NCBI GenBank assembly: GCA_951812925.1
Contig: OX638370.1
Span: 106,654,897 to 106,718,896, forward strand
DNA from: Calliopum simillimum
Lineage: Eukaryota; Arthropoda; Insecta; Diptera; Lauxaniidae
Direction: 5' to 3'
DNA length: 64,000 bases
Shown here: piece after piece, positions 57,801-64,000 of the stretch
Numbering within the stretch: the first letter of the stretch is position 1
Layout: each line of letters opens with the position of its first letter
Made by a program: the position numbers and the translations under genes
Notes under the pieces: generated by a model
Told to the model about the DNA's origin: nothing
Databases searched by the model: none
The model's input: only the letters and a program-made list of their open reading frames with translations

Positions 57801-58771
57801 CTTGCTTTTGCACCCAAAACTTTTGTTACTTTTCATAAAAGTTCAGATTTTTCCGACAAGTCTTAGGGCTTTTTAAACTCTACTAGTATCGCCCAGTGGT
57901 CAAAATTTGACCACAAATATAAGTATTAAATTATTTTGGTACATTTTGGCAACTTTTAGTACTTTTTTTTTGCTATTTGGTACAAAAAATAAAAGTTAAT
58001 TTAGCATTTCTTCAGCATCAGATTAAACATCATATTATATAATACCAAATTTCTTTGGACACTTTTACCGGTACAATGATTTTTGCTTTTGTATCATCCA
58101 CGATTACCATTATCAGTTGACAAGAAGGTTATAAAGATGACAAAAAGTTACATTTTAGGTACATAAGTATATGGACAGTATTCCATCCGGGCAAGTCATA
58201 TGTAATTTTTTATTTTTTTTTATTTTTTTTTCATCAATATAATAAACACACATGTATATTAATATTAAAATAAAAACTCTCATAAACTCATTTCAGCCCC
58301 ATGCCAAATTTGTAGATCCACTCTGCACGCTATTGTTTTCGATAATTGTGATAATGACAACCGTAGCGTTGTTTAGAGAGTCTATACGCATTATAATGGA
58401 TGCGGTACCACAGGAAGTATCGATAGAAAATCTTGAAATGGATTTAGCGCACATTGATGGTGTAAAGTAAGTGTGCTGCTGAATAGTTACTTGTAACTTT
58501 AACATAAATACTTGTGTGCTTCTACCTAGATCTGTGCATCATTTAAACGTCTGGAATCATACGTCAAACTATAGTGTCATGATGGTACATCTGGTGATAG
58601 GTAAAAAATTAAAATATTATATGAAAATTCAACAAAAACTTACATTTATCTACTTTTATAGATCTTTTAACTGATAGCAATACCGTTTTGGAGCAGGCAA
58701 CTTCACTGGCGCATAGTAAAAAATACAAAATCAAACATAGCGCCATACAAATTGAGCGTTTAACATCTTAG
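39471..58771 (+). CDS. ZnT35C: Vesicular-type zinc transporter (cation diffusion facilitator, SLC30/ZnT), nine coding exons
   Basis: Exons are 39471-39833, 50667-50807, 51088-51250, 54646-54799, 55072-55284, 55906-56017, 58297-58466, 58530-58600 and 58662-58771. All introns are GT-AG and phases join without a break to 498 residues. It moves zinc from cytosol into vesicles or across an apical membrane, in exchange for protons (family knowledge). Helices lie near residues 155-176, 181-205, 224-246, 260-280, 357-380 and 391-409. The zinc site is H189/D193 in helix 2 and H361/D365 in helix 5. The loop between helices 4 and 5 has 13 histidines (290-313). The cytosolic C-terminal domain (410-498) includes SVHHLNVW. 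The N-terminus is Asn-rich, with an acidic dileucine-like MEVPLL at 100-105. Length and domain order fit fly ZnT35C. ZnT33D or ZnT41F relatives are less likely. No frame damage is seen. Confidence 0.93.
40016..40531. mobile_element. Foldback element made of about 30-bp minisatellite units
   Basis: Perfect 16-base inverted ends AATTCGCCGGTGCTTA (40016) and TAAGCACCGGCGAATT (to 40531). Inside, units like GCGGCGAAGAAAATCACTTT repeat in one orientation on the left arm and about nine times in the opposite orientation on the right arm, with a loop near 40222-40265. This is the layout of Foldback-type elements, whose arms are internally repetitive. It lies 180 bases into intron 1. Reading frames of 108 and 148 codons come from the units and are not genes. 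Confidence 0.85.
40532..42338. other. Intron 1 sequence with an inverted repeat at 41490-41985
   Basis: Arms at 41490-41600 and 41870-41985 are inverted (TGGTCTCAAAATTGCTGTA against TACAGCAATTTTGAGACC, ACATGGTTTTTCG against GGAAAACCATGT). The region between (ATCGTAAGCTGAAATATTGA and on) recurs in similar form at 42780-42970 and loosely at 48820-49170. The type of element is unknown. No gene is seen. Confidence 0.65.
42339..43950. mobile_element. Candidate 1.6-kb element with about 40-bp inverted ends
   Basis: Left end ATATCGAGCCCTAACCGCAA (42339 on) and right end TTGCGGTTAGGGCTCGATAT (to 43950) are inverted, with the match extending through TAGCGTATGCGACA with small gaps. The interior holds the DINE-like tail at 42570-42680 and a copy of the intron repeat near 42780. 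A 101-codon minus-strand frame at 43615-43920 has no recognisable domain. No target duplication was identified. Confidence 0.65.
42570..42680 (-). repeat. DINE-1-like conserved block (inverted)
   Basis: TATGGAAGAGTGTATATATT, then CAGAATCAGC and GCCATGTCCGTCTGTTTGG, form the reverse complement of the block at 57226-57310 (CAGACAGACGGGCATG, ATCAAGAATATCTATAC). Such a block is common near the 3' end of fly DINE-1/Helentron elements (family knowledge). Confidence 0.65.
43951..45738. other. Intron 1, no feature seen
   Basis: Very A/T-rich sequence without reading frames, inverted repeats or RNA genes that I could support. Confidence 0.5.
45739..46000 (+). mobile_element. Short DINE-like element with central tandem repeat
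   Basis: Begins with ACTAGTAAGGGTGTAGCC, GGCCTGGCCAAACA and AATACCCTACACCGCAGTAT, the same 5' block as at 51842 and 56493. About one and a half 135-bp units (GGTGCCACGCCC and on) follow, and then it breaks off without the 3' block. Confidence 0.7.
46001..47455. other. Intron 1, otherwise empty apart from a tRNA-like stretch
   Basis: Nothing is supported other than the tRNA-like sequence at 46810-46893. A 67-codon frame at 47070-47273 has no domain. Confidence 0.5.
46810..46893 (+). ncRNA. tRNA-like sequence, probably a SINE head or tRNA pseudogene
   Basis: A-box-like TGGTGAAGCGGT (about 46817) and B-box GGTTCAACTCC (46872-46882) are spaced as in class II (Ser/Leu) tRNAs. The acceptor strands do not pair and the T stem has a mismatch, so it is not a working tRNA. 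A/T-rich sequence follows. It may be a tRNA-derived SINE, but no second copy is in the window. Confidence 0.35.
47459..47750. repeat. Dispersed repeat family E, copy 1
   Basis: GGAAATTTTCTGAGCT, ATCTCACGAAGG, CTCAAGATTT, then ATTGGATGAA and GATACTAT follow in the same order as at 52928-53175 in intron 3. No coding content or ends defined. Confidence 0.6.
47751..48337. other. Intron 1, no feature seen
   Basis: A/T-rich with a long poly-T run at about 47875-47899. No gene or repeat unit is identified. Confidence 0.5.
48338..48610. repeat. Foldback MITE-like sequence with TCTTGGTCTTGGTCT ends
   Basis: TAGTCTTGGTCTTGGTCTCG near 48346 pairs with CGAGCTCAAGACCAAGACT near 48558, and ATATCTTGGTCTTGTTTG follows. 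A decayed relative lies at 53895-53975. Non-coding. Confidence 0.65.
48611..49644. other. Intron 1, no gene seen
   Basis: 48820-49170 resembles the repeats at 41350-41990 and 42780-42970. Beyond this similarity I see nothing to annotate. Confidence 0.5.
49645..50338 (-). mobile_element. 5'-truncated non-LTR retrotransposon with 12-bp target duplication
   Basis: TGCATTCCTTAA at 49645-49656 and 50327-50338 brackets 670 bases. The 3' end on the minus strand ends in TAACCTAACC-type sequence at 49657. The 5' end is cut inside the RNase H domain. The insertion lies antisense to the zinc transporter in intron 1, about 330 bases before exon 2. Confidence 0.9.
49820..50320 (-). pseudogene. Retrotransposon RNase H end and C-terminal Cys/His region
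   Basis: Reads ALVWIPGHRNIESNGKADEL (end of RNase H), then after one frameshift a 126-codon stretch with SIWPSYNSSRTTYLLANNR and FCRSCLDVNEQESLEHFLCD, the C..C...H...C-type C-terminal motif. The order and words match the remnant at 28430-29400, so it is a third copy of that family in the window, and the best preserved at its 3' end. Confidence 0.88.
50667..50807 (+). CDS. ZnT35C: Zinc transporter exon 2 (residues 122-168)
   Basis: Acceptor TTTATAG, donor GTAAGT, phase 0 at both ends. It opens with DHGYEMNHHQHACRC, a His/Cys cluster at the position where vesicular ZnTs carry an N-terminal zinc-binding His-Cys-His motif, then begins helix 1 (KVKIIFAISLCGIFM). Confidence 0.9.
51088..51250 (+). 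CDS. ZnT35C: Zinc transporter exon 3 (residues 169-222 plus split codon)
   Basis: Codes the end of helix 1 and helix 2 with TDAAHLASD, whose H189 and D193 form half the transport zinc site, then DRPPDRRMSFGYKRM. Donor GTAAGT, phase 1. Confidence 0.95.
51251..51841. other. Intron 3, first part, no feature seen
   Basis: A/T-rich sequence. The short frame running on from exon 3 is intronic read-through. Confidence 0.55.
51842..52719 (+). mobile_element. DINE-like (Helentron-related) element with about four central tandem repeats
   Basis: The 5' block is ACTAGTATGGGTGTAAAAT, GGCCTGGCCAAACAG and AATACCCTACACTGCAGTAT. Then about four units of 130-140 bp follow, each with TATGGGAGGTGCCACGCCC, TGTCCGAGTTCACCCAG, GAGCTTGCATTTAT and TTTCAGTATAGCGTTTTGAA. 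The 3' block is CCAGCCAGACGCTGATCAAG, ATATATATACTT, GGAAGGACAAAGTGAATATG and GGGTGTAGGGTATAAAA. This matches the layout of DINE-1-type elements with central tandem repeats. Assignment to Helentrons is by resemblance. Frames inside are chance. Confidence 0.78.
52928..53175. repeat. Dispersed repeat family E, copy 2
   Basis: Matches 47459-47750 in order and orientation: GGAAATTTTCTGAGCTCC, GTATCTCACGAAGGCACC, AATATTGGATGAAAACAG and TTGATACTATAGCGCGGG. No coding content. Confidence 0.6.
53276..53529. mobile_element. 254-bp MITE, TCGTCGGGTTAAAAC family, copy 2
   Basis: Inverted ends TCGTCAGATTGAAACTACAA and TTGTAGTTTAAATTCGACGA. The interior matches the copy at 18944-19200 when inverted. It is more diverged and lies in intron 3. 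Confidence 0.82.
53530..54645. other. Intron 3, last part, no gene seen
   Basis: Contains a decayed TCTTGGTC-type foldback fragment near 53895-53975 and GAAAA-rich low-complexity words at 54070-54400. Confidence 0.55.
54646..54799 (+). CDS. ZnT35C: Zinc transporter exon 4 (residues 223-273 plus split codon)
   Basis: Codes EVMGAIVSILGIW (helix 3), an acidic turn (SNDYDLDANTM) and helix 4 (MVISGIGILINIV). The phase 1 acceptor restores Glu across the junction. Donor GTAAGT, phase 2. Confidence 0.95.
55072..55284 (+). CDS. ZnT35C: Zinc transporter exon 5, histidine-rich loop (residues 274-344 plus split codon)
   Basis: After MAFILHGSSVLPGG comes a run of His-Ser/Ala pairs with 13 His in 24 residues, then a Ser/Asp/Gly linker (DGSSDSSSGD). 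This cytosolic loop is thought to collect zinc or sense its level in the family. Donor GTGAGT, phase 2. Confidence 0.95.
55285..55905. other. Intron 5, no feature seen
   Basis: 621 bases of A/T-rich sequence between GTGAGT and TTTTACAG, without repeats or reading frames of note. Confidence 0.7.
55906..56017 (+). CDS. ZnT35C: Zinc transporter exon 6 (residues 345-382)
   Basis: NLRAAMIHVIGDLVQSIGVF is the CDF helix 5 signature with H361 and D365 completing the tetrahedral zinc site. Acceptor TTTTACAG, donor GTAAGT, phase 0. Confidence 0.96.
56493..57379 (+). mobile_element. DINE-like (Helentron-related) element in intron 6
   Basis: Same plan as 51842-52719: ACTAGTAAGGGTATAATG with GGCCCAGCCAAATATTAAAA at the 5' side, about four degenerate 135-bp units with GCCACGCCC or GAAACGCCC, and the 3' block ACGGGCAGCCAGACAGACGG, TCAAGAATATCTATACTTTT and GGGTGTAGAGTATAAAAA. 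The first unit is more decayed than in the intron 3 copy. Short frames of 60-80 codons inside are chance. Confidence 0.78.
57380..58296. other. Intron 6, last part, no gene seen
   Basis: A/T-rich. The minus-strand frames at 57484-57752 have no domain. Confidence 0.55.
58297..58466 (+). CDS. ZnT35C: Zinc transporter exon 7 (residues 383-438 plus split codon)
   Basis: KFVDPLCTLLFSIIVIMTTV is helix 6. FRESIRIIMDAVPQ and the following acidic helix begin the cytosolic C-terminal domain. Acceptor ATTTCAG, donor GTAAGT, phase 2. Confidence 0.96.
58530..58600 (+). CDS. ZnT35C: Zinc transporter exon 8 (residues 439-462 plus split codon)
   Basis: KSVHHLNVWNHTSNYSVMMV is the strand region of the CDF C-terminal domain. 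The flanking introns are short (63 and 61 bases), typical of flies. Donor GTAAAA, phase 1. Confidence 0.95.
58662..58771 (+). CDS. ZnT35C: Zinc transporter exon 9 and stop (residues 463-498)
   Basis: Codes the last helix and strand (TDSNTVLEQATSLAHSKKYK to QIERLTS) and ends at TAG 58769-58771. There is no C-terminal extension. Confidence 0.95.
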
Positions 58772-59200
58772 TTGCTATAAAACTTTGTCGAGTAAAACAT
58801 AAGGAATGGTAGTAAATTAAACAAATTAAAGTAGTTTTATTTTTCATACATTTGCTTATGTAGTATGTATGTATATAAAGGGTGCTCTGGACTGACCATA
58901 GACTGACTGATTGATGCATGTTGTTTTATCTATCAGCGCTCGTAGCGACTGCGAATGTGTTAAAATTTATGAGTTCAACAAATGATAAACGCTATGAAAT
59001 TAAGTCATAAAAACTTTGTTTTTTTTTTTATTACAAAGTTAATTAACTAATTTAGTAATTTCATAAATGCTCAATATGATGATACCTCAGGAGAGCTAAG
59101 CTAGAATGTAGACAATAAAAAGTATTATGTGTAAATTTAGTTTTTTGTATGATAAAAAAAAATGAAGCGACAATAAATAAATTTTATAAAAAAAAATGAT
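58772..59200 (+). terminator. 3' untranslated region and poly(A) signals of the zinc transporter
   Basis: AATAAA occurs at 59114-59119 and 59172-59177, 345 and 403 bases after the stop codon. No reading frame or repeat intervenes. The mRNA probably ends at about 59135-59200. Confidence 0.6.
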
Positions 59201-59234
59201 TATTTTAACAGACTTTGCACGGGTTAAATTTATT

Positions 59235-59890
59235 ATTTGGCCGCGTTAGATGTAAAATTTAAAACTCCCGACATTTTTTAGGCGACACTTTTCGTTACAT
59301 CCTGTTATATCTCGCAAGCTACACAAGCTATGTTGATGAAATTTTGTAGAAAGGTGTAGAACGTGAATATCATAAACTGGTTCACAAGTAAACGTGATCA
59401 AACTAGTGCCACACCCACTTTTTAATGATTGAAAATTTGAATCTATTGGTATACTTTAAATAAACTATTCGGCCAATAAAGCTGAAAATTTGGTTGTGAG
59501 AATATTACAGGTATGGATAGATTTTTATGATATATACAAAGTTTTCCGAAGCTTACCCGATGGCTTCATATTCAAAACGAAGAACATCTGAGTATAGGTA
59601 CTAGAGGGAAAACATCTATAGCGAACTATCACCAATCCTTAATAGAATGTTTTTTTTTGGGACACATAAACGATTCATAGTCAAAACGAAGCATATCTTG
59701 GGGAAAACATCTATGAAGGACTATCAACAACAATTAATTGATAGTTTCCTGGGACTTCTGAAGGTTTCCAAAGGCTTCGTAGTCAAAACGAAGAATATCT
59801 AGATATGTATGTTTACTAGACGGAATACTTCTATGGCGGAGTGTCAACAAACGTTAATTAAATATTTCCTGGGGCACTGAGATGTTTAAA
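59235..59890. repeat. Dispersed repeat family B, copy 2
   Basis: Matches 13430-13990 (GGCCGCGTTAGATGTAAAAT, AACGTGATCAAACTAGTGCC and the repeated CATAGTCAAAACGAAGAATA and CTATGGCGGA phrases). The inner phrase recurs three or four times about 100 bases apart. 60030-60200 repeats the first part again (GTGCCACGCCTACTTTTTAA). Confidence 0.7.
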
Positions 59891-60239
59891 AAATTATGTT
59901 TCCTCGAAAACTTGTAGCAAATGCGAAAACAAAAACAAAAATATACCAAGCGAAGTGGGCTATAAAAGTTATTATATTGAAATTTGGTGACGAAAGTGAA
60001 TACCATGCGCTGTTCGAAAAAAGTGCGTAGTCAAAAGAGTGCCACGCCTACTTTTTAACGATTGAAAATTTTAACACGTTATATGTCGCAAACACAATAC
60101 ACAGATTATATTGATGGCATTTCGTAGGTAACGCCCAAACATGAGTACCATGCTCTGGACGAAAATGAAGCGTAAAAACAAAATGACACTCCAACTTTTT
60201 TCCGAAACTTAAAAACGTTAAATCTCGCAAGTAATGATT

Positions 60240-60500
60240 ATCAAAAATATCCAATAAAAAAACATCCAATGAAAAATATCCAAAAAAAAAAAACATTTAA
60301 AAATAAAAACATCCAATAAAAAAATGTACAAAAATAAAAATCCAAATAAAAAATCATCGATTTTATTAAACTGAGTTAAATTATTTTGATGGCAAATGAA
60401 TGTTGGACATATTTTTTTTTTTTTTTTGGTTATTTTTATTTTTGAATGTTTTTATTTTTGGATGTTTTTCAATGGATACTTTATTTTGGATATTTTTGAG
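60240..60500. repeat. A/T-rich palindrome of AACATCCAATAAAAA words
   Basis: The left half repeats ATCCAATAAAAAA-type words. The right half repeats the complement (TTTTTATTTTTGGATGTTTT). The centre lies near 60355-60420. It can form a long A/T hairpin. No coding content. Confidence 0.7.
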
Positions 60501-62330
60501 TGGAATCATTTTACACTCGCTGCAATGTGCAGTTTCTCTGTCAAGATGTAAAGGTCATTAAGTGCTTAGCAACTCCTATGTACCTAACGAGTTTTATCTC
60601 TCAACCGACGATCTCTTTATGATGATATCGCAATTAACATTTTTTCATCTGAAAATGACTATTGTAACTTCAATTTCTACATTCTCCATTTAGCTCATTG
60701 TACTTAACGTTTTATATTCACCCCTCAAGAGTAATAAAAACAATCGAAAAAGATTTTGCTCACACAATGAAAGGAATAAGAAGTAGCTAAGCTTAAACAG
60801 TGTAATGGCGAATTTTTTCATACTTGTGTGTAAATTTTTTTTTTTAAATCTTTATTTTGCAAAAAATAATATTTACCTTTAAAAAAATCTAAAAAATAAG
60901 TATGCCACTTGCTTCTTCAGCACAAGTGTATTTTATTAAAAAGAAAAATTTTACATTCGGTTCAGTACATTTTGCGCTAAGGCGTTACATACAGCTCCTA
61001 TCTAGGCAAGCTCTTTTATATAAATATATGTAGTATATATGCTTAAAACGTACCAATTATCAAAACATTTATAATCATTATAACAACAATGGAATAAAAT
61101 TATAAAAGCTATAAATCGAAAGCATTGTTCTTAAAAGAAACCAAAAAATTTTACTATACGAGTACAATGCAGAAACAATTAAATCCAAATTAATTATAAA
61201 TTTAATTTTTTACCAAAAAAAAAAAACAACATCGACCACAAAAAGAAAACATACATACATTCATAAACATAAATTTGTATTCACTTTGAGCAGAACAAAT
61301 TGCTGAGCGCCCACATGGCCACAATTAAAAGTGAACTAAAATTTAATGCATTAAAAGTAAAAACATCCACGATATACAAAAAAAAAAAAATATCAAAAAA
61401 TAAAACATAAAAAATCCACAAATGGAAAAATAAAAACAAAGTTGAGATGAGGAAAATTTTATTTTTTCTTGTTTTTTTTTTTTTTTGTCATTTTCGTTTT
61501 CATTTACAATTTTTAACATATGCACGACCAAAGGACCAAAGCGTGAATAAAATTCCTTTAATTATCACAAGTTGAGATCTGAAAAGCAGCAACAGCAGCA
61601 TGAAAAGTGCAATGAATGCAGTTTTCAACAGTTTGTCCGAAAAAAAAAACACGATAAAAAAGTTAAAATTAAAATCACTGCACAATAATCAATAGCAACA
61701 AAATATGTTGCAAAAGTATTTACTGTTTCACTTACATATTTGTCTGGAAACAATCATAAGTGGCAAATGAAGGCAGCAAAAATATTCTCGTATTAAAATA
61801 TGATTTTGGCCCACTGTGCTCTTACGTAGAAAGTGAAAATAAAAATTGAATATGAAATTGAGGCCGAGATTTAATTAATAATCGACGAATTAACAGCGTA
61901 AATAAAAAAATATCCTTTCAGGCTAAAGGATGCAAGGCAAATGTGTGATGTATGAATGTTCTTGCTGCACTACGAGTGCATCGGTAGCAACATTGCACGA
62001 GTAGCAGCAGCAACATTTACGCTTGAGTGAATTTAAATAATAAAAAATACGAAATTTCCAAGCGCGAAGTAAATTTTGTGCGTTAATAATAATTAATTTA
62101 AATAAAAAATCAAACACACACAAGCATATGCGCGCATATGTTTGTCCGAGTATATTTTGTGTTTCTGGTGTTTGTTCGATATTTGATCAACTACTCGATA
62201 ATATTGTTTAATGTTTTGTCTAGGCCAAAATACAGAAAACTTTGTTTGGCTCAAAAATTTCCCAATAATTGTGATAGCTGGCTTCCGTAGTTCATACAAA
62301 TTCAATTGCTTTTTATTACGAAAACTTTTG
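60501..62330. other. Intergenic DNA, no gene seen
   Basis: A/T-rich with several poly-A runs. Short minus-strand frames (60-83 codons) have no domain. 61900-62160 is slightly less A/T-rich and unique. Confidence 0.5.
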
Positions 62331-64000
62331 GATGTTAAATTCAAACTTTTTTATGGACTATTTAGGATATTTTACTTTTCGAAAACTTTTTGATGATGGT
62401 CTCATTTCAATGTAAAATTTCAACTTTTTACTGACATTTTTAAATATTTTACTTTTCGAAAACATTTTGATGGGGTCATCATTTCGATGTGAAACGTAAA
62501 TGCGAAACTAAATCAACTATTTCAAACAATTAACTTTTAGACAACTTTTTGAAGAGATTTTTATTTCGATGTGAAATTTAAATTTTTTAGATTTTTATTG
62601 TCTATTTAGTAGATTTTACTTTCCGAAAAATTTTTGATGCGGTCATAATTTTGATGTGCAACAGAAACGTTTTAACCGACTATTAGGAATACTTCACTTT
62701 ACGAAAACTTTTTGAAGTTTTTTTTTATTTTGATGTGAAATTTTAACGATTTTATCAACGATTAATGACATTTTACTTTTTGAAGAGGTTTTTGTTTTGT
62801 TGTGAAACTTAAACGTTTTAACCGACTATTTTTTATTTTTCAAAAACTTTTTGATGCAGTTTTTATTTCGAAATGAAATTTAAAAATTTTTATCGACTTT
62901 AAGACTTTCGAAAGAGGTTTTCATTTCAATGTGAAATTCAAACGTTTTTACCGGCTATTTAAAACATTTTACTTTTCGAAAAATTTTGATGTGAAGCAGA
63001 AACGTTTTAGCCGATATTTTTTTTTCTAAACTTTTTGATGAGGTTTTTGTTCCGATGTGAAGCTTAAACGTTTGTACTGACTATTTAGGACATTTTACTT
63101 TTGGAAAACTTTTTGATGTTGTCATCATTTTGATGTGTAGGTAACAAAATGTTTTAAACGATTATTTACTTTTTTAAACACTTTTTGATGAGGTTTTTAT
63201 TTCGATGTAATATTTAAACGTTTCTACTGATTATTACGGAAATTTTACTTTCAAAACTTGATATTATTTGCGATGTGAATTTAAAACGTTTTTCGGACTA
63301 TTTGGGACACTTCACTTTACGAAAACTTTTTGAAGAGATATTTATTTTGATGAAAAATTTAAACGTTTTTATCGACGATTTATGACATTTACTTTTTGAA
63401 AACTATTTGATGAGATTTTTATTTCGTTTTGAAACTTAAACGTTTTAACCGACTATTTTATTTTTCAAAAACTTTTTGATGAAGTTTTCATTTGGAGTTG
63501 AAATTTTTATCGGAAATTTTGGACACTTTACATTGCAAAAATTTTTGATTTCATTTCGATGTGAAACTCAAACGTTTTTACCGACTATTTATAACATTTT
63601 ACTTTTCGAAAACTTTTTGATGAGGTCATCATTTCGATGTGAAACAAAAATGTTTTAACCGACTATTTCTTTTTTTGAAAACTTTTTGAAGAGATTTTTG
63701 TTTCGATGTTAAATTTATAAATTTTAACTGACTTTTTAGGACATTTTACTTTTTAAAAACTTTTTGATTGGGTTTTCATTTCGTTTTTATCGACCATTTA
63801 TGACATTTTACTTTTTGAACATTTTTTGATGAAATTTTTAATTCGTTGTGAAACTTAAACGTTTTAACCGACTATTTTATTTTTCAAAAACTTTTTGATG
63901 AAGTTTTCATTACGAGTTGAAATTTAAACATTTTTAGGGACTATTTTGGACACTTTACTTTGCCAAGATTTTTGAAAGAGGTTTTTCTTTACGAAAACTT
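62331..64000. repeat. Degenerate tandem repeat, period about 80 bp, continues past the window
   Basis: The phrase ACTTTTCGAAAACTTTTTGA, followed by TGAGGT, TTTATTTCGATGTGAAA, AAACGTTTT and CCGACTATTTA, recurs about every 75-85 bases, roughly twenty times, with many substitutions and small gaps. Similar reverse words occur in the GAAAA-rich patches elsewhere. The short frames here are by-products. Confidence 0.85.

Overview
The window looks like A/T-rich, repeat-laden genomic DNA from a higher (brachyceran) fly, most likely a tephritid or a near relative. The evidence is fly-type splice signals, Tc1/mariner elements, non-LTR retrotransposons with RNase H domains, DINE-1/Helentron-like repeats, and one host gene that reads as the fly vesicular zinc transporter ZnT35C. 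The species call is inference.

Layout. 1-7255 is a heptanucleotide satellite (CGCTTTT/CGCTTTG) with higher-order duplications and a decayed right edge. It has no stop codon in any of six frames, so its giant ORFs are artefacts. 7256-38870 is intergenic DNA built of decayed mobile elements: two related Tc1/mariner transposase remnants (8279-9026 and 36924-38155), a mariner with a duplicated 5' end (31814-32667), TA-flanked MITEs, long palindromes, two copies of an RT plus RNase H retrotransposon, and a nest at 21.3-26 kb where an element of about 3.8 kb splits a retrotransposon and itself carries another retrotransposon fragment and a 1.5-kb near-perfect palindrome.

38880-59200 is the one host gene I can support. 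Nine coding exons on the + strand join in phase to 1,497 bases, 498 residues: a six-helix cation-diffusion-facilitator zinc transporter with both HxxxD zinc-site pairs and a 13-histidine cytosolic loop. Exon 1 lies 10.8 kb upstream of exon 2. The large introns hold most of the gene-region repeats (foldback minisatellite, DINE-like central tandem repeats, MITEs, a retrotransposon with a 12-bp target duplication). 59200-64000 holds a dispersed repeat, a palindrome, unassigned A/T-rich DNA, and the start of a second tandem repeat (period near 80 bp) that runs off the end.

There is no operon or multigene system here. The most unusual items are the six-frame-open satellite with its nested duplications, two 42-47-bp insertions that share the same 5' end and each carry 14-bp target duplications, the nested palindrome complex, and the ATG-poor leader of the zinc transporter with a single ATG-TGA start-stop.
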